A stretch of DNA of 64,000 bases from Candidatus Poribacteria bacterium (GCA_028821605.1 JAPPFM010000007.1:1-64000); one strand, 5' to 3'; positions 25,771-35,363 are shown, counted from the first letter of the stretch. The notes: generated by a model from the letters alone, not told the origin. Numbers and translations: made by a program.

Positions 25771-26964
25771 CTACAGATTAATACCCAATTCGTTTGCGAT
25801 GGTATAGACATCTTTGTCACCACGTCCCGATAGACACACAGCGATGACTTTGTTCTTACCGAGTTTGGGTGCGAGTTCACGGAGATAGGCGATGGCGTGC
25901 GCGGATTCTAATGCCGGTATGATGCCCTCTGTCTCTGATAACAACTGGAATCCTTCTACTGCTTCTGCATCCGTAACTGGGACATATTCCGCTCTACCCG
26001 TTTCACGGTAGTAACTGTGTTCGGGTCCGACACCCGGATAATCTAACCCTGCGGAGATCGAATGTGCGGGGGTTATCTGACCGTCCTCCTCTTGCAGTAG
26101 GTAGCACTTAGCACCGTGAAAAACACCGACGCTTCCTGCAGTGAGGGGTGCAGCATGTCGTCCACTACGGATGCTTTCACCAGCTGCTTCTACGCCAATC
26201 AATCGGACGGATTCGTCCGCATAGAAGGGATAGAACATACCGAGCGAGTTGCTACCACCACCAACGCAAGCAACGACGCAGTCTGGTAAGGCACCCGCTT
26301 GCTCTAAAATCTGTGTTCTTGCCTCATCACCGATGACGGATTGGAAGTCCCGGACTATCATCGGATACGGATGCGCTCCGACAACCGAACCGAGGAGCAG
26401 GTAGGTAGTTCGGACATTTGTGACCCAATCTCGAAAACAGGCGTTGATCGCATCTTTGAGGGTGCGGGAACCGGAATTGACAGGGACCACTTTTGTTCCC
26501 ATCTGCCGCATGCGGAAGACGTTGAGTGCTTGGCGTTCTATGTCTTCCTCACCCATATAGACTTCGCATTCCATATCGAACTTCGCTGCGACGGTGGCTG
26601 TTGCGACACCGTGTTGTCCTGCACCGGTTTCAGCGATGATCCGTTTTTTGCCCATCCAGCGTGCAAGGAGGATTTGTCCGATTGCGCTGTTGATTTTATG
26701 GGCACCCGTATGGTTGAGATCTTCCCGTTTGAGATATATTTTTGCGCCGCCGAGCGTCTCTGTCAGGTGTTCGGCATAATAGAGTGGGTTTGGTCTCCCA
26801 ACGTATTCACGAAGGTAGTACTGGAATTCCTTTTGGAAGTCGGGATTATCTTTAAGCTCGATGTATGCGTCTTCGAGTTCTAAAAGTGCTGGCATAAGTG
26901 TTTCGGGGACGTATCTGCCCCCGAATTGTCCGAAATGTCCTGTTGCATCCGGGAGTTGTTGCAT
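25771..26964 (-). CDS. trpB: Tryptophan synthase beta chain
   Basis: PLP enzyme joining indole and serine to give tryptophan. 397 aa, typical. [19 protein letters not shown] at the start, the PLP lysine in HTGAHKIN (Lys90, equivalent to Lys87 in Salmonella), [12 protein letters not shown], and the phosphate-binding GGGSNS loop are all present. This is the canonical TrpB1 type. trpA is not adjacent: the next genes are a GmrSD-like nuclease and a 2-hydroxyacid dehydrogenase. GAAAGGAAAA precedes the ATG. Confidence 0.96.
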   Translation of the reverse strand: MQQLPDATGHFGQFGGRYVPETLMPALLELEDAYIELKDNPDFQKEFQYYLREYVGRPNPLYYAEHLTETLGGAKIYLKREDLNHTGAHKINSAIGQILLARWMGKKRIIAETGAGQHGVATATVAAKFDMECEVYMGEEDIERQALNVFRMRQMGTKVVPVNSGSRTLKDAINACFRDWVTNVRTTYLLLGSVVGAHPYPMIVRDFQSVIGDEARTQILEQAGALPDCVVACVGGGSNSLGMFYPFYADESVRLIGVEAAGESIRSGRHAAPLTAGSVGVFHGAKCYLLQEEDGQITPAHSISAGLDYPGVGPEHSYYRETGRAEYVPVTDAEAVEGFQLLSETEGIIPALESAHAIAYLRELAPKLGKNKVIAVCLSGRGDKDVYTIANELGINL

Positions 26965-27026
26965 TTTTTTAATTTTCCTTTCGGTTCGTTTGAGTGGACC
27001 TGGGATTTCTTATTCATCTCCGTATA

Positions 27027-27082
27027 TCTGAAGAAACACCCAAGCAAAAACCCTGCGTCGTTGTTGCAGGCTACACTTTGGG
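27027..27082. repeat. Dispersed repeat R4 (copy 1)
   Basis: Starts TCTGAAGAAACACCCAAGC and ends near GGCTACACTTTGG. A second copy with the same ends and a more variable centre is at 28324-28380, so the two copies flank the gene at 27263-28261 in direct orientation. Confidence 0.65.
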
Positions 27083-27194
27083 TTTAACAGTTCATTTTCT
27101 AACGGGGTGTGCATTAGGATTTACAACATCTATAGACATCAGAAACTCAGAAAAATCAGAGATTTCTGTTGCACATTAGGTCTTGGTCTTTACC

Positions 27195-27249
27195 TCCTCA
27201 ACTCAACTTACGGATCCCCGCATTCAGGTTTTTAATTATCAGACTCACG
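27195..27249. repeat. R6-type repeat end (copy 2)
   Basis: TCAACTCAACTTACGGA followed by TTTTTAATTATCAGACTCACG parallels the right end of the large element at 35535-35585 (TCAACCCAACCTACGGA ... TTTTAATTATCAAGCTCACG). Only this end is present, immediately before the stop of the next gene. Confidence 0.6.
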
Positions 27250-27262
27250 CAGGAGTCCATCA

Positions 27263-28261
27263 TCAGAAATTTGCTCGGAGGTTTGGTTGTTCCAGAACCG
27301 ATGGGTTAACAACGGATTCTGGTAGTTGTCCGCTGAGTACTTGTGCCACACACTTAGCAGCGCTAACCTCCAGATCAAGAATTGATTCCTCTGAGATGAA
27401 AGCGGCGTGCGGTGTGACAACAACGTTTTCAAGCGTTAGAAGTTCCTCGTTTTGATTTGGTGGTTCCGTTTCCAAAACATCTAAACCCGCACCGGCGATG
27501 TCTCCATTTCGGAGTGCGATTGTGAGTGCAGCGGTGTTTACAATGCCGCCGCGCGCTGTGTTAATTAAAAATGCTGTCGGTTTCATCGCCCGAAACTCAG
27601 CATGGCTAAATAGGTGTTGTGTTTCCGAGGTCAGCGGCGCGTGAATCGTGATAAAGTCGGACGTTGCGAGTAACTCTGGGAATGAGACCTTTTGTGCACC
27701 GTACTGCTGAATTAATTCGGGAGCGGTGCGCGGGGAAGAAACGTTAATTGTAAGTCCGAATGCTTTCGCTTTTGGCACGATTGACCGCGCAATCCGTCCG
27801 AATCCAATGATACCGAGTGTCTTGCCTCGGATTCTACGCATCGCTGGTCCGACGTTCTGGTCCCAGGTGCCTTCTCTGATGGTCCGATCGAAGCGTGGAA
27901 TTTTCCGAGCACACGCAAGTAGAAGCCCCATCGCATGGTCGGAGACTTCATCGACACAGTAGGCAGGGACGTTGGTGACAATAATACCGTGTTCGGTCGC
28001 TGCTTCTACATCAATGTTGTCGAGTCCGATACCGCACCGCCCGATAACCTGACATTTTGTGGCGGCGGCAATGACAGGCTCACGGACAGGTTTCCAACAG
28101 GTGAGGATGCCATCCATTGTTGGGGCAAGGGTTAGGAGTTCTGCTTCTTCACCCGTCTCCGCTGCGATAAGTTCTGCCCCGATTTCGGCGAGCACTTGTC
28201 GTTCAGGTGCTATAGAGGGCCAAGCGTAATCGGTGATGAGGACTTTCCAGTTGTTTTGCAT
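27263..28261 (-). CDS. D-isomer-specific 2-hydroxyacid dehydrogenase
   Basis: 332 aa NAD-dependent dehydrogenase of the PGDH/CtBP type. Seen: GRCGIGLDNIDVEAA, the Rossmann LGIIGFGRIARSIVPKAKAFG, catalytic Arg in NTARGGIVN, Glu in LDVLETEPP and His in VTPHAAFIS. No ACT domain follows, so it is not a long serA. It sits beside a GlcD-type flavoprotein that also oxidises 2-hydroxyacids, so a hydroxyacid-handling pair is possible. Substrate not determined. Confidence 0.88.
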   Translation of the reverse strand: MQNNWKVLITDYAWPSIAPERQVLAEIGAELIAAETGEEAELLTLAPTMDGILTCWKPVREPVIAAATKCQVIGRCGIGLDNIDVEAATEHGIIVTNVPAYCVDEVSDHAMGLLLACARKIPRFDRTIREGTWDQNVGPAMRRIRGKTLGIIGFGRIARSIVPKAKAFGLTINVSSPRTAPELIQQYGAQKVSFPELLATSDFITIHAPLTSETQHLFSHAEFRAMKPTAFLINTARGGIVNTAALTIALRNGDIAGAGLDVLETEPPNQNEELLTLENVVVTPHAAFISEESILDLEVSAAKCVAQVLSGQLPESVVNPSVLEQPNLRANF

Positions 28262-28323
28262 ATTTTAATTTTACCTTGCGGAAAAACAACGTGGGTTTGA
28301 ACCACTGGTGTGCCTTTCTTAAA

Positions 28324-28380
28324 TCTGAAGAAATACCCAAGCAAAAACCCCTCCACTTCGTTACACGCTACAGTTTCGGA
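28324..28380. repeat. Dispersed repeat R4 (copy 2)
   Basis: TCTGAAGAAATACCCAAGC start and GCTACAGTTTCGG end match the copy at 27027. It lies between the 2-hydroxyacid dehydrogenase and glcD-like genes. Confidence 0.65.
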
Positions 28381-28424
28381 AGAAAGCATGGTTTTTCTTT
28401 CTGCTACAGGATCGAAAAACGCAT

Positions 28425-29807
28425 CTATAAGAACACTTTACCAGGATTCATTAAGTTGAGTGGATCCAAGGCGTGTTTGATCGCTCGCATTAAATCGACT
28501 GCTTCTCCGTGTTCCTTCTCTAATGCATTCCGTTTACCGACACCGACCCCATGTTCACCGGTGCAAGTGCCGTCCATCTCCAAGGCAATGTCTACAATCT
28601 GGTGGCTGAGGTACTGCGCCTCTGCCAATTCGTCCTTGTTGTCAGGTTCAAGTGGGAAGACGACGTGGAAATTGCCGTCCCCGACGTGTCCAAGGATCGA
28701 TGGAACGAGGCTTGATTTAGCGAGCAGTGTCTTCGTCTTCGCGATACAGGCAGCGAGTTGGGAGATTGGGACACACACATCAGTGACATAGCCGACGGAA
28801 CCCGGACGGCGGTTGAGTGCGGCGTAGTAGCTATCGTATCGCGCTTGCCAGAGACGTTTGCGTTCACTTTCATCTGTTGCCCATCGGAAGTCACCACTGC
28901 CGTGTGCAGCTGCGATTTTACCAGCGATCTCCGAACTCTCAGCGACGGTATACGCGGACCCGTGGAATTCAAAAAAGAGCGTCGGCGCAACTTCATAATC
29001 TAATCCTGCATATTTGTTGACCGCATCCATCTGGCGTTCATCTAACAGTTCGATGCGAGCGATGTTGGCACCTGTGTCCATCAGTTTGATAACAGTATCT
29101 ACTGCTGCATCTACGCTTGGAAAAGCACAGACAGCGGCAGCAACTGATTCCGGCAACCGTGTTAGTTTGAGCGTGATTTCGGTGATAATCCCCAATGTCC
29201 CTTCTGAACCGATGAAAAGACGGGTAAGATCGTAGCCTGCAGCGGATTTCCGCGCTCTACCCCCCGTCCGGACGATGGAACCGTCAACAGTGACAACGGT
29301 CAAGCCGAGGACGTTATCGAGCATTGTTCCGTATCGAACCGCACTTGTGCCAGATGCGCGTGTTGCTGCCATTCCTCCTAATGAAGCGTCTGCACCCGGA
29401 TCGACGGAAAAGTGAAGTCGCGTACCGAGATCAGCGAGATGTGTGTTCAGTTGTAAGCGTGTCACGCCTGCTTGAACAGTAGCATCTCTGTCGTCTGGAC
29501 TGACGCGGAGGATGCAGTTCATTTCGTTCAACGCAATGCAGAGTGTCCCTTCAAACGCAACGACAGCACCTTCAACACCGGTACCGGTGCCGTAAGGGAT
29601 TATAGGTATGTTATATTTTGCACAGATTTTGACAATTTCTGCGATTTCGGCGTTGGTTTTCGGGTAAACGACGGCATCTGGTAATGCACCGCGATGGTAG
29701 GAGGCATCGCGTGCGTGCGCGTCTCGGACAGTACTGTCTCTGCTGAAGCGTGTTCCGAGAAGGTCATAGAGTTCTTTATGCGGGTGTTTTAAGTCGTGTT
29801 GATTCAT
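28425..29807 (-). CDS. glcD: FAD-linked oxidase, GlcD-like
   Basis: 460 aa flavoprotein of the vanillyl-alcohol-oxidase fold, glycolate oxidase subunit D or D-lactate dehydrogenase type. FAD-binding stretch IIPYGTGTGVEGAVVAFEG, then PGADASLGGMAATRASGTSAVRYGTM, GSEGTLGIITEITLKL, and C-terminal HVGDGNFHVVFPL and CTGEHGVGVGK with the metal/flavin histidines. Usual length. Its expected iron-sulfur partner (GlcF-like) is at 4336-5670 on the other strand. D-lactate or another 2-hydroxyacid is possible. Confidence 0.87.
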   Translation of the reverse strand: MNQHDLKHPHKELYDLLGTRFSRDSTVRDAHARDASYHRGALPDAVVYPKTNAEIAEIVKICAKYNIPIIPYGTGTGVEGAVVAFEGTLCIALNEMNCILRVSPDDRDATVQAGVTRLQLNTHLADLGTRLHFSVDPGADASLGGMAATRASGTSAVRYGTMLDNVLGLTVVTVDGSIVRTGGRARKSAAGYDLTRLFIGSEGTLGIITEITLKLTRLPESVAAAVCAFPSVDAAVDTVIKLMDTGANIARIELLDERQMDAVNKYAGLDYEVAPTLFFEFHGSAYTVAESSEIAGKIAAAHGSGDFRWATDESERKRLWQARYDSYYAALNRRPGSVGYVTDVCVPISQLAACIAKTKTLLAKSSLVPSILGHVGDGNFHVVFPLEPDNKDELAEAQYLSHQIVDIALEMDGTCTGEHGVGVGKRNALEKEHGEAVDLMRAIKHALDPLNLMNPGKVFL

Positions 29808-30039
29808 GCTATCGGTATTTTAGCATAATTTGGGGGTGGTAGCAAGGGAAATTGAGAATGATGAGGCTGTGTTTTTTGGATGGATGATCGAATTGGGAAA
29901 CTATAACTTGTGTTTATATTTCCTCATTTTGCACAAGGTAGAGTATAATCTTGTTGTCTGAAAATGGTGGTTTTGGATTGTGTTTTAATTATACACTGAT
30001 TCTTGTAAAATGTCAAAAAATTGAATAATGTGGACGCGT

Positions 30040-30621
30040 TCAGTTTTCATTGCGAGCGTTTATTTCCATTAGTTTTTCACGTGCCAATATTTCAAAAACT
30101 GGCATCACTCTTTCGACGAGTTCGGCGTGTCGTCCAGACAAGCGATCATGTGCTGTCTGGAGTGCCTTGTGTTCTCTGGTGAGAGCATCGAGCCCGGCTC
30201 GGAGAGTCGCGTTTTCCTCTTTCAAGATTTCGTGTTCTTGCTGTAGGGCGTTATACCGCTGGTCAGCGGCACTTTGAAAGTTGCTAAACTCTTGCTGTAG
30301 GTTTTCGTGTTCTTGCTTTAGGACGTTATACCGCTGGTCAGCGGCACTTTGAAAGTTGCTAAACTCTTGCTGTAGGTTTTCGTGTTCTTGCTTTAGGACG
30401 TTATACCGCTGGTCAGCGGCACTTTGAAAGTTGCTAAACTCTTGCTGTAGGGTGTTATACCGCTGGTCAGCAGCACTTTGAAGGTCGATAAGTTCCTGTT
30501 GAAGTGCGTTGTATCGTTTGTCTTCGCGCTTTTTGACGATCCATCCAGTAGCCGCGGCAATTACGCCGAAGCTAAATATCCCTATATCTATGAGACTGAT
30601 TGTAGCCCAACTGAAATCCAT
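30040..30621 (-). CDS. Membrane-anchored coiled coil built of tandem repeats
   Basis: 193 aa. An N-terminal hydrophobic segment (about 9-28) anchors a long coiled coil. The coil is made of AADQRYN...LQQEFSNFQS units: the DNA repeats with a 75-base period at 30249, 30324 and 30399, then 54-base steps at 30453 and 30507. The 75/54 difference is exactly one 7-residue heptad (21 bases), so copy-number or heptad changes keep the coil in register. Expected to sit at the inner membrane with the coil in the cytoplasm. No known family. Confidence 0.8.
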   Translation of the reverse strand: MDFSWATISLIDIGIFSFGVIAAATGWIVKKREDKRYNALQQELIDLQSAADQRYNTLQQEFSNFQSAADQRYNVLKQEHENLQQEFSNFQSAADQRYNVLKQEHENLQQEFSNFQSAADQRYNALQQEHEILKEENATLRAGLDALTREHKALQTAHDRLSGRHAELVERVMPVFEILAREKLMEINARNEN

Positions 30622-30805
30622 TCCATTTTCCCCGTTGCTTTATCGTTCCCCTAGCTTCTGTGATTGTGCGCTGGCAATCATGGTTGTGCTAATTTGCATT
30701 AAGTCTAACATTTTCAAGCACGACTGTCAAGAAAAATTGTGGATACCCAGAATCGAGGATAGGAAACTTCACCAGCATGGAAGGGACAATCTTTAGGTAT
30801 TGGTG

Positions 30806-31396
30806 CTACTCAGGGAACCGGACGCGTTCGTATATCTCTTGTAGGGGCAGTTCACATTGAATAGAAGCGAGCGGAAGGTGTTGGTCAAGTTCTTGAAAAT
30901 CGGTGAGAATCCACTGTGCTGTGTGTCGGACGTAGTGATCAACACGCACCTTGTCTTGGGAAACGAGGATGTATTCTTGCAAGGAGTGGAGTTGTCGGTA
31001 GTGTGCAAATTTGTCGCCTCTGTCGTAAGCCTCTGTTGACGGAGAGAGTACCTCTACGACGACAATCGGGTTGAGGAGTATATCAAAAATATCGTCTTCA
31101 AAACGGGGCTCTTCGCAGACGACACCGACATCAGGATAAAAATAGGAATTTGCTGAGGGAATACTCACACGCATCTCATTAGCGAATACAAAGCATCCCC
31201 TATTTCTCAAGCGGGTGTAAAGTCCAGCGACAATGTTGCCGGTAATAAGATTGTGTGAAAGATTAGAACTGGATCTTCCAATTATTTTACCGTTCATGTA
31301 TTCACTTCTGACTGTCTCAGCGTCAGGAATTGCCTTGCGTTCTAAAGTGATGTATTCTTCCGGTGTGAAATATGCCTGGGATATCCTCATCGTCAT
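30806..31396 (-). CDS. Uma2-family (DUF820) putative endonuclease
   Basis: 196 aa from the ATG at 31396 (GAGGAA upstream; an earlier in-frame start exists at 31423). Uma2 proteins have a PD-(D/E)XK restriction-like fold. Seen: FTPEEYITLERKA, YFYPDVGVVCEEP with the metal Asp, VVVEVLSPSTEAYDRGDKF with the Glu, and LQEYILVSQDKVRVDHY. A paralogue is at 46975-47562. These proteins are numerous in Cyanobacteria and Poribacteria-like genomes; their role is unknown. Confidence 0.85.
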   Translation of the reverse strand: MTMRISQAYFTPEEYITLERKAIPDAETVRSEYMNGKIIGRSSSNLSHNLITGNIVAGLYTRLRNRGCFVFANEMRVSIPSANSYFYPDVGVVCEEPRFEDDIFDILLNPIVVVEVLSPSTEAYDRGDKFAHYRQLHSLQEYILVSQDKVRVDHYVRHTAQWILTDFQELDQHLPLASIQCELPLQEIYERVRFPE

Positions 31397-31422
31397 AATT
31401 TCCTCATTTTTGTGTAAACCCA

Positions 31423-32550
31423 CTAACTTCTAAAGAGGTTCAGATATTTCTCCAATACAAAGAGACGGTTACGGGAGTAGCCTGTAGTTTCCTTAAGTAA
31501 ACCGAGTTCTGTCAAGGACTTTAGGAGTCGGTTCGCACTTGAAAAACTTATCTCTAACGTCCTTTCAACCCATCTCGTGTTAACAATGGGTGTTGCATAC
31601 ATGCATTGGAGCAACTTTTGAGCGTTTCGTGCTCTGGAACCGAGCGTCAGGATTTTGGCATCATATTCTTGGCGAAGTGCGATAATCCCTTTGAATGTCT
31701 TGAGTCCGTGTTGCGCTGTCTCAACGATTCCAAGTAGAAAAAATACAATCCACTGTTCCAAGTCATTTGCAGTGCGAACGCGAGTGAGCGAATTGTAGTA
31801 TGAAACCTTGTTTTTCTCAAAAAAGGTGGATGCATAAAGTGCAGGTTTGTTCAGTAATTGTGCATCAATGAGTTGCAAAACAATTAAAAGTCTGCCACAC
31901 CTGCCATTTCCATCAAGAAACGGATGGATCGTTTCAAACTGATAGTGTGTGATAGCGATTTTGATAAGATAGGGCAGTTGTAGCGATGTGTTGTACCAAA
32001 ATTTTTCCAGATCGCTTAGGAGGTCTGGAAGTTCTTCTGGTGAGGGTGGGACGAAAAGGGCATCGGCAAGCGACGAACCACCGATCCAATTTTGACTTCT
32101 GCGGATTTCGCCGGGTGCTTTATGTTTTCCACGAGCACCGGACATCAATATTTTATGTACATCTTTGAGAAGTCGCATCGAAATTGGGACTCTTGGGAGT
32201 TCGGCTATCGCGAAATTCATCGCTTCAATATAATTGTGGACCTCCTGCAAATCAGCCTGTCTGATTGGTGGAATCTCTGTTTGTGGCAGAACAACCTCAT
32301 CAATCTCAGTTTTTGTGCCTTCAATCAGATTAGAGTCTATGGCTTCTTTTGCAATGCTCATTGGAATCGAAAAATCGACATCTGGTACGATTTCCGCATA
32401 AGCGTTGAGTTCTCCCAAAAGATTGGCAGCTTGTTCGACCAACTGATCTATTTGACGGTTTTTCCAAACGAAAGGACAGTTGATGAAGGAAGGGCTAAAA
32501 CTTTTATATTCTCGTTGCTGTCGGTACACGCCTGCTGTAAAATCTCTCAT
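31423..32550 (-). CDS. Fic-domain AMP transferase with N-terminal inhibitory motif
   Basis: 375 aa. Fic core HPFLDGNGRCGR at 209-220 matches HPFxx(G)NGRxxR, whose His catalyses transfer of AMP (or another NMP) to a target hydroxyl. The inhibitory helix motif SNLIEG at 73-78 fits (S/T)xxxE(G/N), placed N-terminally, so this is a class II, self-inhibited Fic. The C-terminal 75 residues look like a winged helix (WVERTLEISFSSANRLLKSLTELGLL). It is separated from the Uma2 gene by about 26 bases. Target unknown. Confidence 0.9.
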   Translation of the reverse strand: MRDFTAGVYRQQREYKSFSPSFINCPFVWKNRQIDQLVEQAANLLGELNAYAEIVPDVDFSIPMSIAKEAIDSNLIEGTKTEIDEVVLPQTEIPPIRQADLQEVHNYIEAMNFAIAELPRVPISMRLLKDVHKILMSGARGKHKAPGEIRRSQNWIGGSSLADALFVPPSPEELPDLLSDLEKFWYNTSLQLPYLIKIAITHYQFETIHPFLDGNGRCGRLLIVLQLIDAQLLNKPALYASTFFEKNKVSYYNSLTRVRTANDLEQWIVFFLLGIVETAQHGLKTFKGIIALRQEYDAKILTLGSRARNAQKLLQCMYATPIVNTRWVERTLEISFSSANRLLKSLTELGLLKETTGYSRNRLFVLEKYLNLFRS

Positions 32551-32817
32551 ATTACCGTTTTCACCCTTTTTGAAAGTAGCAAATTCGTATTGTCATTTTT
32601 TTCAATTTTTGATAATCCTATATTATAGTGTAGGTTCAAGGGGATGTCAAGAGATTAATTCTGCACAGAACTTACATAACGCGCAATAATGCACGTCGCA
32701 TTTGGGCGAGTACGCCGCAGAATTGCGCTACTACGAACCAAACTGCTTTTAAGAAACACACGTCATTTATGGGTTGTCATTTTCGGGTGTTTTTGATAAT
32801 AAAGACAGGAATAGGAG

Positions 32818-33804
32818 TTAGGGGGTCGGAATTATAGTATTTTGGACTTCGTTGACGATAGCGTCAGGTGCAATCCCTTCACCTTGTCCTTCAAAATTGA
32901 GGAGAATACGGTGGCGGAGTGCCGGAAGCAGCACGGCATCAATGTCCGAAAAAGCAACGTTGTAACGTTCATCAAGGAGGGCGTGGATTTTGGCGGTGAG
33001 GGCTATGGCTTGGACACTCCGAATACCAGCACCGAGATGGACGTATTGTTTGACAATCTCCGGTGCGTTCTCAGAATCCGGGTGTGTTGCACGGACGAGT
33101 CGGATAATATGGCGTTCAACATGTTCGGCGATGGGTACCTGTGGGACGAGTCGGCGCATCTGGTTGAGCGTCTCAGCATTCGTGACCTTGTTGATGGTGA
33201 TATCAGCACCAGATGTGGTACGGCGTAGGATTTCCACGATCTCGTCTTCACTCGGAAATTCGATAAGGAGTTTGAATAGGAACCGATCCAGTTGCGCTTC
33301 TGGAAGCGGATAAGTACCTTCCATTTCCAGCGGGTTTTGGGTCGCTAGGACGCAAAACGGTTCCTCTAACGTGTGGCTGGTGCGTCCGACGGTGACGGTG
33401 CGTTCTTGCATCGCCTCAAGGAGTGCGGATTGTGTGCGCGGTGTGGCGCGGTTAATCTCATCGGCGAGAATGAGTTGGGAAAAAATGGGTCCCTGTTGGA
33501 ATTCAAACTGCCTTCTGCCGTGTTCATCCTCAACCAGAAGTGTTGTACCTGTGATGTCGGAGGGCATCATATCCGGTGTGAATTGGATACGCTTGAAGGA
33601 GAGATCGAGTGCTTCGCTGAGGGTGTGAATCAGCTGCGTCTTGCCTAAACCGGGGATACCCTCAAGGAGTGCGTGTCCATTGGCGAGCAGACAGAAGAGG
33701 ACACCTTCGATAATCGCGTCTTGACCGACAATGCGTTTTTGGACTTCGGTTTTGACATTGTAAAAGGTTTCTCGGAACTGCTGGATTTGGGTTTCTAAGT
33801 TCAT
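32818..33804 (-). CDS. MoxR-type AAA+ ATPase
   Basis: 328 aa from the ATG at 33804 (frame opens at 33855). Walker A GIPGLGKT at 49-56, Walker B LILADEINRA, sensor region LATQNPLEMEGTYPLPEAQLDRF, sensor 2 GIRSVQA. MoxR ATPases act as chaperones that mature metal or cofactor enzymes, usually together with DUF58 and VWA-domain proteins. None of these is next to it in this window: a Fic gene is downstream and a dehydrogenase upstream, so its partners must be elsewhere. Confidence 0.93.
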   Translation of the reverse strand: MNLETQIQQFRETFYNVKTEVQKRIVGQDAIIEGVLFCLLANGHALLEGIPGLGKTQLIHTLSEALDLSFKRIQFTPDMMPSDITGTTLLVEDEHGRRQFEFQQGPIFSQLILADEINRATPRTQSALLEAMQERTVTVGRTSHTLEEPFCVLATQNPLEMEGTYPLPEAQLDRFLFKLLIEFPSEDEIVEILRRTTSGADITINKVTNAETLNQMRRLVPQVPIAEHVERHIIRLVRATHPDSENAPEIVKQYVHLGAGIRSVQAIALTAKIHALLDERYNVAFSDIDAVLLPALRHRILLNFEGQGEGIAPDAIVNEVQNTIIPTP

Positions 33805-33840
33805 GTTGTTTCGGCGCGCTTGGATGAAGTTCAAATAAAT

Positions 33841-33971
33841 ATTTCGGTAATTCAATAAAAAGCAGTTTCAATAAAAAGGAATCTCCAATCCTGAAAATCC
33901 TTGAATCTTGTAAATCCTGCTTCAGACAATTAACATCGCACATTACCGAATTAAATTCTTAATCTTCATGA
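33841..33971. repeat. Dispersed repeat R5 (copy 1, inverted relative to 55 kb)
   Basis: The stretch 33841-33930 is the reverse complement of 55004-55091 with only a few differences (shared core: GGATTTACAAGA(C/T)TCAAGGATT). The adjacent ATTACCGAATTAAATTCT at 33942-33959 also occurs at the very start of the window. It fills the gap between the MoxR and dehydrogenase genes. Confidence 0.75.
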
Positions 33972-33995
33972 AAGCGCGCCTACCGGAGTTGGATT

Positions 33996-35045
33996 CTACC
34001 AATTGTCCCTTGTGACATAGAGAGAACGGTTTTCCATGGGGAGTGAGATGTGCTTACCGCCAAGCCGATGCGATTCGATCATACCCATGAGCGTCTCTTG
34101 ACTGCGACGTGCGAGATGAACGGGTCCCTTGGTCTCGCGGTCCTCATCGAGTGCTTCGGCGATGTCGGTGATTCCCATAACGGTGCCTGTAGCGCGGGAT
34201 GTTTCTGGAAACGGCACCTCTTCAAAGAAGGTCCCATCCTTTTTTCGGAACTGGATTTCTCGGCTGTTATTCTGAATGCGGATTTTGCCGCCGGTGCCAC
34301 AGACCTCGTATTCAGGGCCTGTACCTGCGGTATTATAACCGTGGACCCCGTTGGAGTAACGGATGTAACCACAAGCAATCCCCGGATCGACATTCAGACG
34401 ATTACCGTCCCAATCTGAATCATTGCATATAATCGCACCTACCACGAAATCGACCTCTGGGTCACCCGCGAGGAACAGGAGCATATCAGCAGCGTGCGTC
34501 AAACCCCAGAGGGCAGAACCCGCACCGTATTGTGCGATGGAGCATTGGACATCACCGATTTCGCCAGCATCCACGAGTTCTCGTACTTTGCGATAAATCG
34601 GCATGTAGCGGCGCTGCGTCCCGTAGTTGAACTTGACACCGTGCTTTTGAACGATGTCTACCATGATGTCCGCCTCTTCCATAGAACAGCAGAGCGGCTT
34701 TTCGCAGTAGATACCCTTGACACCGTTTTCAGCAGCGAAGACGGTCATGTCGGCGTGGGGACCGGGACGTGTGGCGATACAGACGATGTCGGGTTTCTCC
34801 TTTTCGATCATTTCCTGGTAGTCTGTATAGGCACGCTCGGCTCCGTAACGTTGTCTGATGGTTTCGGCTTTCTCTTCGAAGACATCGGAGACAGCGACGA
34901 GGTCTGTTCGTTCGCAAGCGACAGCTGCGGCAGCGTGCGAAAAGGGCTGCCATATAAAACTATCGGGTCTGCCTGCGACTTCGTCGTCGATCGTTGCGCC
35001 CATCCGTCCGCATCCAATGAGACAGGCTTTGTATGTCTGTGGCAT
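33996..35045 (-). CDS. Gfo/Idh/MocA-family oxidoreductase
   Basis: 349 aa NAD(P)-dependent dehydrogenase of sugar or cyclitol type. N-terminal Rossmann ACLIGCGRMGATIDDE, the family YCEKPLCC motif near residue 120 whose Lys is catalytic, and a C-terminal beta-sheet domain. It is the last gene of a minus-strand cluster (34-42 kb) with two more Gfo/Idh proteins, three PhyH oxygenases and a sulfatase-fold enzyme, which suggests breakdown of a substituted sugar or osmolyte. Substrate unknown. Confidence 0.88.
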   Translation of the reverse strand: MPQTYKACLIGCGRMGATIDDEVAGRPDSFIWQPFSHAAAAVACERTDLVAVSDVFEEKAETIRQRYGAERAYTDYQEMIEKEKPDIVCIATRPGPHADMTVFAAENGVKGIYCEKPLCCSMEEADIMVDIVQKHGVKFNYGTQRRYMPIYRKVRELVDAGEIGDVQCSIAQYGAGSALWGLTHAADMLLFLAGDPEVDFVVGAIICNDSDWDGNRLNVDPGIACGYIRYSNGVHGYNTAGTGPEYEVCGTGGKIRIQNNSREIQFRKKDGTFFEEVPFPETSRATGTVMGITDIAEALDEDRETKGPVHLARRSQETLMGMIESHRLGGKHISLPMENRSLYVTRDNW

Positions 35046-35116
35046 GGTTTTCTCCTATAAACATAATGCCCCGATGGGGCTAAAGATTAAGTTCAGCATT
35101 TCGGGTGAATTGTACT

Positions 35117-35347
35117 TCAAACGTCGCGTCTAACATCATCCCAACTTTTAAGTCTACCTGCTTTCACATCGGCTTCAGCTTGTTTTAGGCTTTTGACAAT
35201 TTCGGGATCGCTTGCCAATTCGTATGTTGCTTCCCATGCCTCTTTATCGTAGAGATAGTTCATATAATCGATAGCGGCTCTGAGTTTCTCGGTCGGAAGT
35301 CGCTCGATTAACATCACTGCCTGCTGCTGGAGGTTTTGTTTTTTCAT
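35117..35347 (-). CDS. RelB/Phd-like orphan antitoxin (tentative)
   Basis: 76 aa, helical: QQAVMLIERLPTEKLRAAIDYMNYLYDKE then EIVKSLKQAEADVKAGRLKSWDDVRRDV. The tail (xxxxKAGRxxSWDDVxRD) is typical of antitoxins paired with RelE-type toxins, but no toxin gene is adjacent, and the gap to the dehydrogenase at 35045 is only 70 bases. Strong AAGGAG upstream. I call it an orphan antitoxin-like gene with moderate confidence. Confidence 0.55.
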   Translation of the reverse strand: MKKQNLQQQAVMLIERLPTEKLRAAIDYMNYLYDKEAWEATYELASDPEIVKSLKQAEADVKAGRLKSWDDVRRDV

Positions 35348-35363
35348 TTAAGGATCTCCTTAA

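Noticed and set aside
30249-30520. A CRISPR-like array
   Set aside because: The 75/54-base periodicity is inside an open coding frame and encodes coiled-coil repeats with no unique spacers.
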